DNA of 64,000 nucleotides from Prunella strophiata. Taxonomy: Eukaryota > Chordata > Aves > Passeriformes > Prunellidae. The notes below the pieces were generated by a model that worked only from the letters and a program-made list of their open reading frames with translations, did not search any database and was not told the DNA's origin. Positions 12,977-25,259 of this stretch are shown here, one piece after another. A program made the translations under genes and the position numbers. How positions within the stretch are numbered: the first letter of the stretch is position 1; each line of letters begins with the position of its first letter. Location of the stretch: positions 3,655,400-3,719,399 of the forward strand of contig JAZBQD010000026.1 of assembly GCA_036583965.1 (NCBI GenBank), in the 5' to 3' direction.

Positions 12977-15900
12977 AACAGGTCACACAAACTTCCATCA
13001 GTGAGCATCATCCCAGCAGGAATTCTCCAGGGCTTTCTTCTTTTCTTGTTTTGTTTAATTATTATTCCTCATTTGATATTACTATTACTATTATTATTAT
13101 TATTATTATTTCACTCTTTTATAATGTAAACAAAACTGTGAATTTAATTTAATCCCATATATACTTTGGTTTTGTTTACTTTGATGATGAAAGCTAAAAA
13201 AAAAAAAATAATAATAAGGGATCATAACAAGTTGTGCCTCTAACATCTTAAGTCTGCTGTCACCCATCTGACCAAGTCCCCCTGTGCTGCCATCTCTCCT
13301 CTGCCACCTCCTGTGGTCCCCATAGTCTTCATGCCTCTGCCATTTCATGCTGTCCCCATGGGCTGCTGCTGTGGGGCTCTTCCTCCTCTGTGATGGGCTG
13401 CCCTAGCATGGGGGATGCTCCTGGACACCTGGCTGCAGGGTGTGTCAGTCACTCAGCCACTCTTCTGTGCCTGGCACTTCGTGCTGGGTCCTGCACCTGG
13501 GCTGTGAGTGCAAGTGAGCTGGCCACCTGTGGAGACAGGGGAGCAACCTGGCATGGGCCAGATGGGGGCCCAGTGCCTGCTGGGGCAATCCTACCACTGC
13601 TGTGGTCCCCAGAGCCATTGCAGGGGTGGCAGCATCTTGTAGGAATTGCAGGTCTTCTTCCTCTCTGTCTTCACCAAACCCAGCTGGTTTGCTGGTTTTG
13701 TCTCTCCAGAGCAGAAAGGTCCTGTCTGGCTGGCATCCTGCACTCTTGGGGCAATTCATGTTAGCAGAAGTGTGGTTTCTACCAGAGCAATCATTGATCT
13801 CAGTGTCAGTCAGGAAGTCCAGGCAGAAGCTGTACAAAGCCTTGGAGGAGATGGGATGGCAGCTGTGGGGCTGCCTGCACCCAGCATCAGGCCTGGCAAG
13901 CACAGAGCTCCTGCTCTGGTGGATGGTCTATCACCTTCTCTTATGGCCCCATCCACTTACCCTTCTTAGCAGATCCTCTCTGTCCCAGCCCCTTCATCTT
14001 CCCCTGGCTGCTCAGCAGCCTTCCTTGGTGTCTCAGTGCTCACCCCTGGGTTTAGGCAGGGAAGCTCCCCCCTGCCAGGTCAGCCCTGCTGATGGGGAGG
14101 AGCACAGCCTGGGAAGCTCAGCTCATGGTAAATCCCTGCTCCAGTGCAGGATGCTCCCTGTGGGACCCACCCCAGGGATGAGGCAGGGGATGGGTGATCC
14201 CCAAGACTCCCCAGTGAGCTGGTGCATCCTCAGCACCAGGGGAAAACAGCAGAAGGGGCTTTTTGGGAGAACAGGGTGACACTGCTGTCCCACAGAGCTA
14301 CAGAGGAAAGGCAGTCCCTGATACAGGGAATGATTGGCATCTGACTCCATGATTCAGAATGCTGAACAATTGCTTTATTATATTATATTACATTAATACT
14401 AAAGAGATACTGTATTAAAGAGATACTAAAAGGAAAGTACAACATACTAAAGAAAAACTTGTGACTGTCTCCAGAGAGTCACTGCCACAGCTTGGACCTA
14501 ATTGGCCAAATCACTCAAACAACAAGCACCAGTGTCCAATTAACAAACCACTTCAGGTAAACAATTTCCATAACACATTCCACATGTGCAAAAACAAGAG
14601 GAGCAGAGAATAGAGATAAGAATTGTTTTCTCTTCTCTGAGGCTTCTCACTGCCTTCCCCAGAAAATCTTTGGGAAAAGCTGTGCCTTGCTTTTCTCTGG
14701 GAAGAGAAATGCAGTCACACAGACTGCATTTGTCACACATGAGCCAGGTGCCATCCCACAAAGCAGCTGAGGTAAGGCCCAGTCTAACACTGCACACTCC
14801 TCCAAGGAAAGCTCTCCAGTGCCTTGGAGAGGCTTTTTCTCCCTTCCTGACCACCTCAGTGGACCCAAACCAGTGTTTGTCTCTTTCCCAGCTGCAGCAC
14901 ACAGTGGTGACACCCAAGCCATCTGTCCCTGGATCCATGGGCACACTGTTCTCCTGCAAGGAGGGACATCCTGTGCCTGATGATTCCTTGGGGTAGCACA
15001 GTCCTGCTGCCACAGAGGGGTGCACCCCCTCTTCCTTAGGCCTCCCTCTGGCTGCCCCCCAGAGCTGCCCCCAGTGAGTTTTGGGCTCTTGCAGCCAAGC
15101 CAAGGTCCCAGCACCCCAGGGTGATGCCTTCAGCATTGCTTTGAGCCCCTGTGCCAGGTTTAGCTTCCCCTGCCCGTGCAGGAGCAGGGCTGGGCACAAG
15201 GCACAGGATTTGCCCCACCTGGAATATCCATGGGGGTGTCAGGATGGAGTGAGGAAGGCCAAGGCACTGTGTCCTGAAGTGTGGGTGGCACTGGTGCATG
15301 TCCTGCCTGTCCCTCACCAGCCTCACTGGCTCAACAGCAGTGCAGTCACTCCCCCTGCCCACAGCTGAGATTTGGAGAGGAGTTTGGAGATGTTTAGCCC
15401 AGCCCCAGGATGTTGAGTGCACAAGCAACTGGCAACATTGGGAAGGAGGAATCAGACCCTATCCCCCCAAACTGCTGCTAAGGAAACCAACTCTGTCCAC
15501 ACCCTCTCTCTCAGCATCTGCCCCCCAAGCCATGTCATTTCTACAGTGCCTTTCATCCCCTGGTGGGTGGGAAGACCCAGGAGCTCTTCCAGTCTGCCTG
15601 CAGCATCAGGGTGAAGAGCAGAGGGGAGGGTGCATCATCCCCAGCCCTTCTGCTGGGCAGGGAGGACACCCTGGCTTCTTTGGCACCTGGTTCTGCCTCC
15701 TGCTGCTGCTGCAGCCACCCCAGTGTGACACCCCAGCTGCCCCATCACTGCCTGGATGTGTCCCCAAGCCCCTTGCCCCCAAGGCACCCCCACACTCCTC
15801 CAGCAGTGAGTTCCCTTCCTGCCACCCTTCTGCTCCCTGGGCTCTGCAGTGGGAAGGGCTACAGCTGTCTGGTTGGGAAACATTTTCTTAAATAAGCTAG

Positions 15901-16012
15901 ATGAAGAGTATTTCATAAAACATTGGTGTCACTCTAATGCTCAGGCCTAAGTGAATGGAACAGAAACCCTACAACAAACAAAGCCAAGACAATAAAACGG
16001 TCACAAAGAGCA
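12977..16012 (+). other. GABRA3: Probable GABRA3 3' UTR and downstream region
   Basis: After the stop codon the sequence is AT-rich (ATT repeats at 13080-13110, poly(A)/AAT at 13196-13215) and then GC-richer with no convincing gene. No canonical AATAAA was found before 15991. An antisense ERV LTR occupies 14312-14719. The extent of the UTR is inferred, not shown. Confidence 0.4.
14312..14719 (-). mobile_element. ERV solo LTR, antisense (family A, copy 1)
   Basis: Read on the minus strand it starts near TGTGACTGCATTTCTCTTCC, includes AAAACAATTCTTATCTCTAT, CATGTGGAATGTGTTATGG, AGTCACAAGTTTTTCTTTAG, an AT-rich stretch with AATAAA, and then CATGGAGTCAGATGCCAATC. These blocks occur in the same order in the copies at 22320, 27418 and 43970. 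Internal retroviral genes are absent, so it is a solo LTR. It lies in the presumed 3' region of GABRA3, in opposite orientation. Confidence 0.85.
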
Positions 16013-16022
16013 TGTTGTGTTT
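15991..16022 (+). terminator. GABRA3: Candidate GABRA3 polyadenylation signal
   Basis: AATAAA at 15991-15996, followed about 16 bp later by the GT-rich CATGTTGTGTTTACT. It is the first canonical hexamer I found after the stop codon, about 3.0 kb downstream. Non-canonical sites such as ATTAAA could act earlier. Confidence 0.4.
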
Positions 16023-16189
16023 ACTAATGGAATTACAGCAAGTTTAAATACTGCATCCAATGACTTAGCTGGCCCTGCTGCAGAAGGGGTTTCCTCTGCT
16101 AGCCTGGGAATTCCCCAAAATCCCTTTTCCCCCAAGAGCCATGTCACTGTCTGTCAGTGCCTGCTTTGCAGAGCTCTCCATAAATTGTC

Positions 16190-16680
16190 ACAGAATCATA
16201 GAATTAATTAGGCTGGAAAAGACCTTTAGGATCATCTAGTCCAACCTATGACCTAACACCTCCTTATCAATTAAACCATAGCACTGATTGCCATGTTCAG
16301 GCTTTTTTTAAACACCTCCAGGGGTGGTGGCTCCACCACCTCCCTGGGCAGATGATTCCAGTGTCCAGTCACTCTTTCAGTGAAGAATTTCTTTCTGACA
16401 TCTAACCTAAACTTCCCCCTAAACTTCCCTCTCGTTCTATCAGTGGTGGCTTGGGAAAAGAGACTGAGCCCCAGCTGAGCCCAGGCACCTCTCAGGAGCT
16501 GTACAGAGTGCTGAGGTCACCCCTGAGTCTCCTTTTCTCCAGGCTGAGCACCCCCAGCTCCCTCAGTGGCTCCTCACAGGGTTTGTGTTCCCAGCCCCTC
16601 TCCAGCCTCGTTGCCTCCTCTGGATACATTCAGGAATCTCAACATCCTTGCCAACCTGAGGGGCCAGGACAGGACACAGT
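16190..16680 (-). mobile_element. CR1 LINE fragment (antisense), about 490 bp
   Basis: Begins with ACAGAATCATAGAATTAATT, the reverse complement of the CR1 3' terminal repeat, then GGCTGGAAAAGACCTTTAGG, ATCATCTAGTCCAACCTATG and further CR1-like text (GGGTGGTGGCTCCACCACCT, AGGCTGAGCACCCCCAGCTC). It is the longest CR1 fragment in the window and marks the left side of the intergenic region. Confidence 0.95.
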
Positions 16681-18886
16681 AAGGTGTCAGGTTTTACCAT
16701 CAGCTCTGAGCACCCTGGGGCTGCCTTTGCTGCCTGCCCAAGCCAGGTGGGCTCAGTGCTGTGGGTGATGCCCAGGAGAGGGGCTGGGTCTCCCTGAAGT
16801 GCTGGACACAGCACAGGGGCAGCTCCTCCCTCCCTGCAGTGATCCAATCCGGGGTGAATCCCTGCCTGTCCCTGCCCAGGACACTGCCACTGCTCTGGCT
16901 TGCCCGTGACACCCATCTGCTGGCTCTTCCAAAAACGGTGCCTGATCAAGGCTGCCTTCCTGTGCCTGTGTGAGCACGCCTCGAGAGCCAAGTCTATTCC
17001 CAAGCAGAGCCTGGCATGGGCTCTGAGGCTCTCTGCCAGCTGGAAGCAGAAATACGGCATCCTTTGGTTAAAGACAACAAACCAAACAGGATTTCTAGTT
17101 TGGCTTCCAAGCAGGAAAGCATTTTGGGAAGATAGTTATAAATAAGTGGTTTAACATCTCCTGCCAGCAGACATCACAGAGAAGATAATGTTCTTTTTTT
17201 ATAAAACTGTCAGTGACTCAAATTAGGACTTTTCCCTCCCAGTTAACATGAGGCTGTTGATGGGGGCTTCTTCTCAGTGCTTGCCAGGCCAGAGCTAATC
17301 CAGCATCAATCACTGGAGTTTTAGGCTTGCTGTGATAGCATACAAGGGTTCCATTTTTACAGCTGATCTGTACTAGAAATTTATCTGTATATGACCACTG
17401 ATAATCTAACCCACAGTTAGTGCAGAGAGTGAGCTCTGTGAACCTCAACACTCCAGTATTTCTTTTCTTCTGGCGAGGCCCAAACTTCCCTGACTTGAAG
17501 AGACTCTCCCAGGCAGGAATTTGAAGTCTTTTAGGGTGCTAAAAATGAGCAAAATGAGCCGTTGATCTGCACTCTAGCAGCTTGCACCACCTGGAGAACA
17601 CCCAGTGCAGTCCCAGGCTGCAGCTTCATTCCCTACTGGAAATGTCAGAGGGACATTTTGGCACTGGTAGCCTGCCCCTTCCCTCTTCTGAAACTGCACA
17701 TGGGCAGCAGAGAGCTCAGCCTGGGGAGGCAGGGACAGCTCCTCTGGGGTCCCTCAGCAGGCAGGGACAGCAGCATGTGGTCACTGAGAGCTCCACTTTG
17801 GTGTCAGCATGAAGAACATCCCTGTGGGGTGACAGGAGAGGGCTGGGGCAGAGGTGGTCCCTCAGTGCCACCTGTTCTCCTAAGGGTCTGATGGAGTCAC
17901 CCTCACAGAACATCTTGAAAGCTTCTCAAACATCACCCAGCACTCAAGACAGAGCTTCCCTGCTCTCCTGTGTGCACCCAGCTCAGCCTAAGCACAGCTG
18001 GCTGCACCCCAGCCAGCACAGTGCTCCCTGTCCTGAGCCCTGCCAGCTCAGTGGCACTGGCAGGGGCCTGGTTTGTTTGCTGCAGGACATCCCTGTGTGA
18101 GCAGACCCCAGGCTTGCTGCTCCCAGGCACAGGATTGTCCCCAGCCTGTCCCTGCTGAGCCATCCTAGGGACACCAGGTGCATCCATTTCTCATCTCTGA
18201 TTTCTTCTGTCTGTGTCCTGGATTCCTTTCAGCCATGCCTGGGGAGGATCCCATCACATGCCAGGAAAGGGTTTCCCCTGCTGCAGCTCACCTCTCCTAG
18301 GAAGAGCCTCTGCTCTGCTGAGAACCTCTCTGAGACCTTCAGAAGCCCGGGGCTGCTGGCCTCTGCCAGGGGATCCAGGAGAGCTCTGCAGCACAGAGGG
18401 TGTCCCTCCCAGCAGGTTTTCCTTGGAAGGGTTTGGCAGGGATGTGCTAGTGCCCCCTTTCCACATGCTTGGTCCTGGGAGTGGTGGAGAGCTGGGGTGG
18501 GGCTGTCCCAGCACACAGTGTCAGGCCAGCCCCCACTCCAGGCCCCCCTCCCCAAATTTTATCCCTCCCTGGGGCCACACTTCAGCCCACCTGATCAGAC
18601 ACCTGTGTGGATTTTGCAGACTGCAGAGAAACATCTCCATGACCCCTGCTGAGGTTGGGGAGGGCTCAACCAGGGCAAAGGACACATTGATGGAAACATA
18701 AATGCTCTATTAATATTAAAATAGGATGAAAAAACACCCAAGCAACTCACCAATCCTCTCTATATCAAGCTAAACTACTTCTGAAGGTAGTTTTGGCAAG
18801 AGGCCACAGCACAGATGAGATTGATGGCTTCCAGCTATAAATATTTACCATTTGACCTTGTTATTGTTCCATCAGCCAAAGGTTTT

Positions 18887-18935
18887 TACATATTTATATA
18901 TTAATATATATACATGCGTGTGTGTGTATATTTAT
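18887..18935. repeat. TA/TG microsatellite
   Basis: ATTTATATATTAATATATAT followed by ACATGCGTGTGTGTGTATAT. Confidence 0.9.
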
Positions 18936-19962
18936 GCTCACAAACTCTTTACATCTAAAGAGTAAAGAGCTTGTCTTTGTCTTTGAAAGATAGAATGGCC
19001 ACTTTTAATTATTTTACTTCCCTCTCATTCTCTTTGGTGAATCTTCTAGAGTGAGCTGAACCCTCCCCACTGAGCTTTGGGAGGCACAGGGAATGAAGGG
19101 AGCAAGAGAGAAGAGCTTCCCCCCACTCTGGGAGCTCAGTGCAGGCTTGTTGCATGGAGCAGGGTCCCTGCTGGCAGTGCTGCCCAATATCTGTCAGGAA
19201 AGCTCAGTCCCCAGTGTCCCAGCTGCCCCAGCACAGCCCTTGTCCTGCCCTGGACACGGGGATGTTCTGAGATGGCTTTTAGCAGCTGGGTGCTGCAAAG
19301 CAATTGCTCCTCAGCCCTTTGCACAGCCTGGGAATGTGCAGGGTGAGGTCTCCACCCTCAGTCTGCTTCAGGAGGGAGCACAACTCCTGCTGGGATCCAC
19401 TCCAGCTGTCCCTGGCCAGAGGAACACCTTGGCCTCTCCTGCCCAGCTCAGGGCAGTGCTGGCACCTGGATCTGCCACTGCTGCTCCAGGTGGGATGCAG
19501 GGATACCTGAGTGTGTGAGCACGGTGGGAGGTGGCAGTGGGAGCTGCTGAGCTGATCTCAGCACGAGCAGGACCACACACAGAGGCTGGGTGGCCTGTGA
19601 GCAGTGGGGCTGTGCTGAGCAGCCCCTGACAGAGGCACCCAGCACCAGCTCCCCCAGCACCACCCCTGACTCAGAAGCAGCATTCAGACCTGCAACTCCA
19701 CTTGTAGCTCCTCTGTTCCCTCCTCTGCTTCTGGAGAGAGCCTGTGGCAGTCAGCAGTGAGGGCTTTGAGGTGTCCCAGCCAGGAGAATGAAGGATGTCA
19801 CCAATCCTTGTCCTCAGTGTGTGCCTGCCTCCCAGCACAGGAATCTCTGCTGCTTTACAGCCTTGGGGTTGGGCTGGTCCCAGCACTGGGCCTGTCATCC
19901 TTCACCACGAGTGGCTGATGCTGGTTTTTGCTCGTGGAGCTCTAGGACAAAAGAGGTTCTGG

Positions 19963-19999
19963 CTGTTCTGTGCTGTTCTGTTCTGTTCTGTTCTGTCCT
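19963..19999 (+). repeat. (TTCTG)n microsatellite
   Basis: CTGTTCTG repeated with one or two interruptions. Confidence 0.9.
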
Positions 20000-21754
20000 G
20001 CCCCTCCCTGTCCCCTTCCCCACCAGGGCAGATCTCTCCTGTACAAAACTTTACCAGCCCCATCTGCCGAGAGAGGGAAGCCTGGTTTCATGTTTGCATG
20101 CTCAAGCCAGGCTGCTCCCACAGTCTTTGAAGGCTCTTGGCTCTTCTCTTCAGTGCTGCTTGAAGGCCCTGGCAGCTTGATAAGACCATTGGCTTGTGTT
20201 GCACTGTGAGCTGCACCCTGTCTCCCCTGACAAGTCTGTCGGTGCCTCCTGTCTTTGTGCAAGGCACCCAGCAAATGTAACAGCAGCCACACGTCAAAGG
20301 ATTTGGTTTTTGCAACCACAGAAAGCAGGGGCAGAGCTGGGAAACCTGAGTCTGTGCCACACTGCCTTTGCCAGGCTGCATTTGGAGTGGAAGGGTTCCT
20401 CCCTGCTGTCACGAGGGAGTTTCTCAGCCCCCCCCCTCGAGCATCCCTTCCTCAACCAGATTGTCACTGTCAACTGACTTGGGGATGGCTGCAGGCAAAT
20501 GTCCTACCTGAAGGTGAGGGCACCAGCTGCTCCTTTAGGTACAGAGGGTGGCACTAGCACCATGCCAGGGCAGCCCATCCTGAAAAAGAGCACACCCAGC
20601 AAATCAGAGAGCACCACCATTGTCACTGCCTCGGGTGCAGTCTGTGTCCCAGCACGTCCTCAGCTTTGCTTTCCATCTTGTGAGACTTTCTTTACTCCAC
20701 TATGAGAAAGGATCTAGCTGGCAGCAGTTTAATGCATGACAATCCTGTTATTACAGCTGTAAATAAATAACATCTAGGGGAAAAAAATGCATTTTTAAAA
20801 CTTTTTGTTGACTTTGTTTTCACTATTGAGTAGCTGGTAGCCACTTTCTTAAGGGATTTCTCATGGAAACTGTGACCTTTATTCTCTCTATTTCTCTCTC
20901 TCTCTCTTTCTTTCTGAGATTTTTTTCTGTGTTTCAAATGCTTTTTGGTGCAATGTTCAATGCCTGTTTGTATTTTTGAATTGTATTTTTCAACCTTTGC
21001 TGGAAAAAAGAAAAAAAAGGCCCATTCTAATTGGCAGGATTTTTAGTCCTGCCATTTTTTTCAGCTTTTAGCTTTTTCAGTAAGTTAAAGCAACAGAAAA
21101 AATGTCTCAAAAATTACAGTGAAGTTCTGAGGAGAGATTAGAAAACACCAGAAACAAGAAGTACATGAGTAAGATCAGCAAGCTGAGTGGAGGAGGAGGA
21201 CTCTTGTGACATCCTACTAACCTCCTGATGTAGCACACAAGGTGGGACTAGACCTCTTCACTGAATTAAATCACTCTGCTGTTCCACTCTACCCACTCTC
21301 TCGAACTCCAATCAAAACAAATAAAAATTCATATTTTAAAAAAAAATCTGGTTTTTGTCATCAGTTATTTTCCCTGGGTCTGGTTCTCAAAGCCAAACCC
21401 TCTGGGCTTTGGACCACCTGCCCATTTGGGGAGCTTGTCCCACTGACAAGCAAACAAGCCACCCATGAATAAAAATATTCTAGGGGAAAGTAAAAGCTTG
21501 AGAATATTTCCTGGTGCCCATTGTGTCACGTTTAAAATGCTTTCCCTTGCAATGACAGGGGAGTGGAGGGCACAAGGTTTGTTAAGTCAGATTGGCTGGG
21601 GGCCAGCTGGAAGGCAGGGTGGTGGTGATGTGAGTGGTGGGAGAGGAGTCTGAGGTGCTGTGCCCTCCCCGTGGGTGAGCCATGTCAGAACTGCTGTTCA
21701 GGGAGCTTTGGGGCATTTCTCTGTGTACAACATGAATCAACTCTTCCTGCTTCT

Positions 21755-22015
21755 CTAGGGACAGGAAGAAGAGACTTGGCCAGGACCTAAACTGCCAGAG
21801 GGCAGGGTTAGATGGGATATTGGGAGGGAATTCTTTCTATGTGAGTTCGTGAGGCCCTGGCACAGGGTGCCCAGAGCAGCTGTGGCTGCCCCTGGATCCC
21901 TGGCAGTGCCCAAGGCCAGGCTGGATGGGGCTGGGAGCAGCCTGGGACAGTGGGAGCTGTCCCTGCCATGGCAGGGAGTGGCACTGGGCAGGCTTCCAGG
22001 TCCCTTTCAACCCAA
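21755..22015 (+). mobile_element. CR1 LINE 3' fragment (sense)
   Basis: GGGACAGGAAGAAGAGACTT, GGTTAGATGGGATATTGGGA, GCCCAGAGCAGCTGTGGCTG, CAAGGCCAGGCTGGATGGGG and CCAGGTCCCTTTCAACCCAA are in CR1 order. It ends about 300 bp upstream of the LTR at 22320. Confidence 0.92.
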
Positions 22016-22319
22016 ATTTTCCATAGTTCACACACTTCCTCCAGGGAGTTTTGACTGTGGCTCCCCTGTAGATATTAGATTTACACATGCTATATTTAAT
22101 AGCACGTGCCATGTCCCCCAGCCAGTGGGACACTGTCCTGTGTGTGGTGTGCTGAAACAGAAGTTCAGGATGTAGGGCCTTCATTTGGACACTCCACTGC
22201 ATTCTCTTTGGAGCCATGAGATGTTATATTTACCAACTAATGGGTTGAAGGATTTTTCTCCCCATGTAAAAGATCTGAAATTAAGTAAATCTCTCCAAAT
22301 GCAAAAGCAGAGGGCAAAT

Positions 22320-22676
22320 TGTGGTATTCACATTCTCTGAACCTGAGAGAAGCAGGAAGAGAAGCAGAGAAAGAATGATCAAAACAATTCTTATCTCATT
22401 TGCTGCTCCTGTGTTGTGCCCAAGTGGAATACAATATAGAGATTGTTTACCCACAGTGATGGGGTTTTGTTTCCTTGGTGTCCAGACTGTCAGTCAGGAG
22501 ACAGTCATGAGTTTTTCTTCAGCTTGCTTCTTGTTCAGTTTCAGTTTAAATGTAGTGTAATAGTGTAATATAGTACAGTATAAAATAGTATAATAAAGTA
22601 ATTAATTAAGCCTTCTGATCCAGAGTCAGATGCATCATTCTTCCCAGAAGTCAGGGATCACTGTTTGCCAGTAGGC
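22320..22676 (+). mobile_element. ERV solo LTR (family A, copy 2)
   Basis: Starts TGTGGTATTCACATTCTCTG; contains AAAACAATTCTTATCTCATT, GTGTTGTGCCCAAGTGGAAT, GACAGTCATGAGTTTTTCTT, an AT-rich stretch at 22550-22610 with AATAAA, then AGAGTCAGATGCATCATTCT and GGGATCACTGTTTGCC. It matches copies 1, 3 and 4 block by block. It has no long microsatellite, only a degenerate TAGTGTAATA stretch at the corresponding place. Confidence 0.88.
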
Positions 22677-23000
22677 AAATCACCTGCAAGAAATGCTGAA
22701 GTTCATTGCATTAAGCTTGAAGCTTCCAGTGTTTCCCTGGACCCTTTCCTGCATTTTTAGTCAAAATGTTGATGATTTATCCAAGTTTATTTATCAGTGA
22801 GGACTTCCCTCTCCCCCCAGCTACCGCTGGGAAGTAGCAGGAGAAGAAAATAACTCCAGTGACAGCATCAGTTGTTTTCCAGGCCTGGCGAAGGAACAAA
22901 ACACCCTCTGCATTCACTGGAATTCCCTGAGCACCATCTGTATGCTGCACCAGGGACTTGCTGGCAGGACAATATCTCCAAACATATTGCAACCTTGGAC

Positions 23001-23029
<29 letters not shown>
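23001..23029 (+). repeat. Poly(A) tract, 29 bp
   Basis: Uninterrupted A29 after AACCTTGGAC. No retroposed gene body is recognisable upstream. Confidence 0.95.
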
Positions 23030-23032
<3 letters not shown>

Positions 23033-23862
23033 ACTGATTTGAATTTGCTGCATTCAGCTGAATCCTCCCTCTTCCTCCGAGATTCGGATGACAGAGGAGG
23101 CTTGGGAGAGCTGGGGCTCACAGCTGCTGTGGCAGATGGAGTGTTATCATGGGTCTGAGCAGCACAGGCTGCACACTCATGGCTTCCTGAGGAAGGAGCA
23201 GGGCTTGTGGCCCCAGCAAGAGCAGCCCGCTGCTCTCTGAAACCATAAAAACTCAAATCTGAAGTTTTCCCCCCTTTCCCCACCACTCCACCAGCCCCCC
23301 TGCCTGAGTCCTTCCCTAATCAAGACTGCACAGGGTTGGTCCCAGCCTGAAAAGATCTTCCTGACTCAGAAGACAAAAATAAACAGCAATGTGAAATGCT
23401 TCCTTGCATTATCACTCCTCTATTTGAACCTAGAACAAGGACCCTGAAGAGGAACAGAGTGTAATTGCAGTGTCCACAGAAAAGAAATAGTAATGAAAAC
23501 AGCCAGAGCTGGGAGAATTGGCAGAGAAGAGGCAGAGCTGAACAAGTATTTATTACCCCAGCACTTAGTGCTCAGGCTGACAGGTGTCTCAGGAATGCAA
23601 TAGCTGGGTTTATTATTAGGTGCTCATAGCACTGAAGTGCTCGGGGTGAGGGGAGGGCAGAAGTGCTGAGTGTGGCTCCGGAGGTGCCAGGAGCTGGGGA
23701 GCAGATGACTTGCTCCCCCAAACAGAGCAGTGGGGATGGCTCAGCCCCACAGGGAAGGAAAGGATCCCCTCTGAGGCACAGTGAGGTTTCAGAAACCTCC
23801 TCTGCAAACCAGCTCCTGGTGAGATGGGTGAGGTCCCCAAAGCCAGCCCCCGCACATTCGTG

Positions 23863-24305
23863 ATGCCTCAGGATTTGAGCTTGTATATTTTTATATATTT
23901 GTAACCCTGCAGTTCTTTAGTGTGTAACTCCAAACTCCACACACACTGTGAGCTGCTGCTTTCCCTTTTTGGGCAGACACAACAATTCCTCTCCAGGCCT
24001 GGGAACCAAGGACACCTCACTGTCACAAACCCTGAGAGATGGAAACAAAAGTGACTTGGGGGGAGCAAACTTGGGGTAAATGACTTCATTACCTGAAGCT
24101 GTAAGGGGAAGATTATGCCCCAATATACAAACTGGACCAAACTTATTAAACTCTGAAAATCCATGACCTGTCATCCATTTTGGGTGCAGCCCCTGGGAGG
24201 CTTCATCTGCCCTAAGTGCACCTGAAGGTCCTCCAATAAATAAAACTGCTTTTTATTCTCCTCATTTTGTCTGGCCTCTGTTTTAGGTAGCTCCATAAAG
24301 GCATG
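23863..24305 (+). mobile_element. ERV LTR (family B)
   Basis: Starts near TGCCTCAGGATTTGAGCTTG and runs through a GC-moderate segment to CCTCCAATAAATAAAACTGC (poly(A) signal, about 24232) and a U5-like end TTTGTCTGGCCTCTGTTTTA. The layout fits an avian retroviral LTR in sense orientation. Boundaries are approximate and no coding region follows. Confidence 0.6.
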
Positions 24306-24639
24306 ATTCAGGCTGGCACAATCAAAAATGCCAGCACCAAGGCAGGGTTCCTCCTGCAGAAGGAGCTCTCTTCTCTGCTTCCTTCCCCCTCTAACACAGG
24401 TGGGTCCAGCACTGCAAGACTCCCATCTGCAGGGCTCTTCCCAGAATTATTGATGCTGAATGATTTTTGCCTTTTTTCTTTTGCATATTCTCTCCACTCT
24501 TTACATATATATTTGTAGGCTATTATTCATAGCTAGTTTTCCCTATCTTTACCCTGATAAACAAAAAGACAAAACACAGTTCCAAGGCTGCAAAACAGCT
24601 CTTTGAGACATATTTTTTATAAATAAAGTTTTCATCTGA

Positions 24640-24910
24640 GAGGGAAGGATTTAGAGAGGGGGAAATTACCTCACCTCTTATATCTCTAATTTGTGATTTT
24701 TGTCAAATATGCTGATTTGCTAAACTTATAAAACTGCAGATTTTGCTGATTTGCTAAACTTATAAAACTGTATTCACACAGTGGTGGGGGGTGAACATTT
24801 TGTGGATATTTTCCATATCTGCCCCTGGAGGCCTCCAATAAAGACCAGCATTTATATTCCCTCCTATGTTAATATTATCTCAAAAGTGTGTTGTTTTATT
24901 TCAAGCTCCT
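24640..24910 (+). mobile_element. ERV LTR-like segment with duplicated TATA region (family C)
   Basis: Contains two copies of GCTGATTTGCTAAACTTATA (24711 and 24745), each with TTATAAAA. Then come GGAGGCCTCCAATAAAGACC (poly(A) signal, about 24837) and a T-rich end TGTGTTGTTTTATTTCAAGC. The arrangement TATA, about 70-100 bp, AATAAA, short tail is that of U3-R-U5. Confidence 0.55.
24711..24770 (+). repeat. 26-bp direct duplication including TATA box
   Basis: 24711-24736 and 24745-24770 are identical 26-mers separated by 8 bp; each contains CTTATAAAACTG. Confidence 0.95.
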
Positions 24911-25259
24911 TTCAGGCATCACCATGGCTGTGCTGGCTGCCCTGTAAGCAAACACTTCTTTATTCCACAGCTCCTCCTGACCCAATACATCCATCAGCAG
25001 CCTGTCAGGGCAGGATTGTGTATTCCTGGGATCCATTCTCTCCTCAGCACCTTCAGAGGCTGCTTGGGGCATCCTCACATGGCAGGAGGTGGGAACAGCT
25101 CCTGTGGCTTTTCCTGTGCCCCACCACATCCCCTGTCCACACTGGAATGGGTAAGATGTGAGCAGCAGCCAGAGCAGATCTGTGGGAAATGGATTTGTAG
25201 AAAAATTCTCAAAACTTGACAGAAGGCTCACACAGTGTGCATCTGTATGCAAACTTTGA

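Larger units (their letters stand above)
16681..21750. other. Intergenic region, no gene seen
   Basis: About 5 kb of mixed GC-rich and AT-rich DNA. It holds a TA/TG microsatellite (about 18887-18935), a short (CTGTT)n tract (19963-19999) and a CT-rich tract (about 20883-20925). ORFs are short, overlap on both strands and show no recognisable domains. Confidence 0.8.

Noticed and set aside
22777..23286. Minus-strand ORF containing a poly-Phe run
   Set aside because: The Phe run is the A29 tract read in antisense; the rest has no recognisable similarity.
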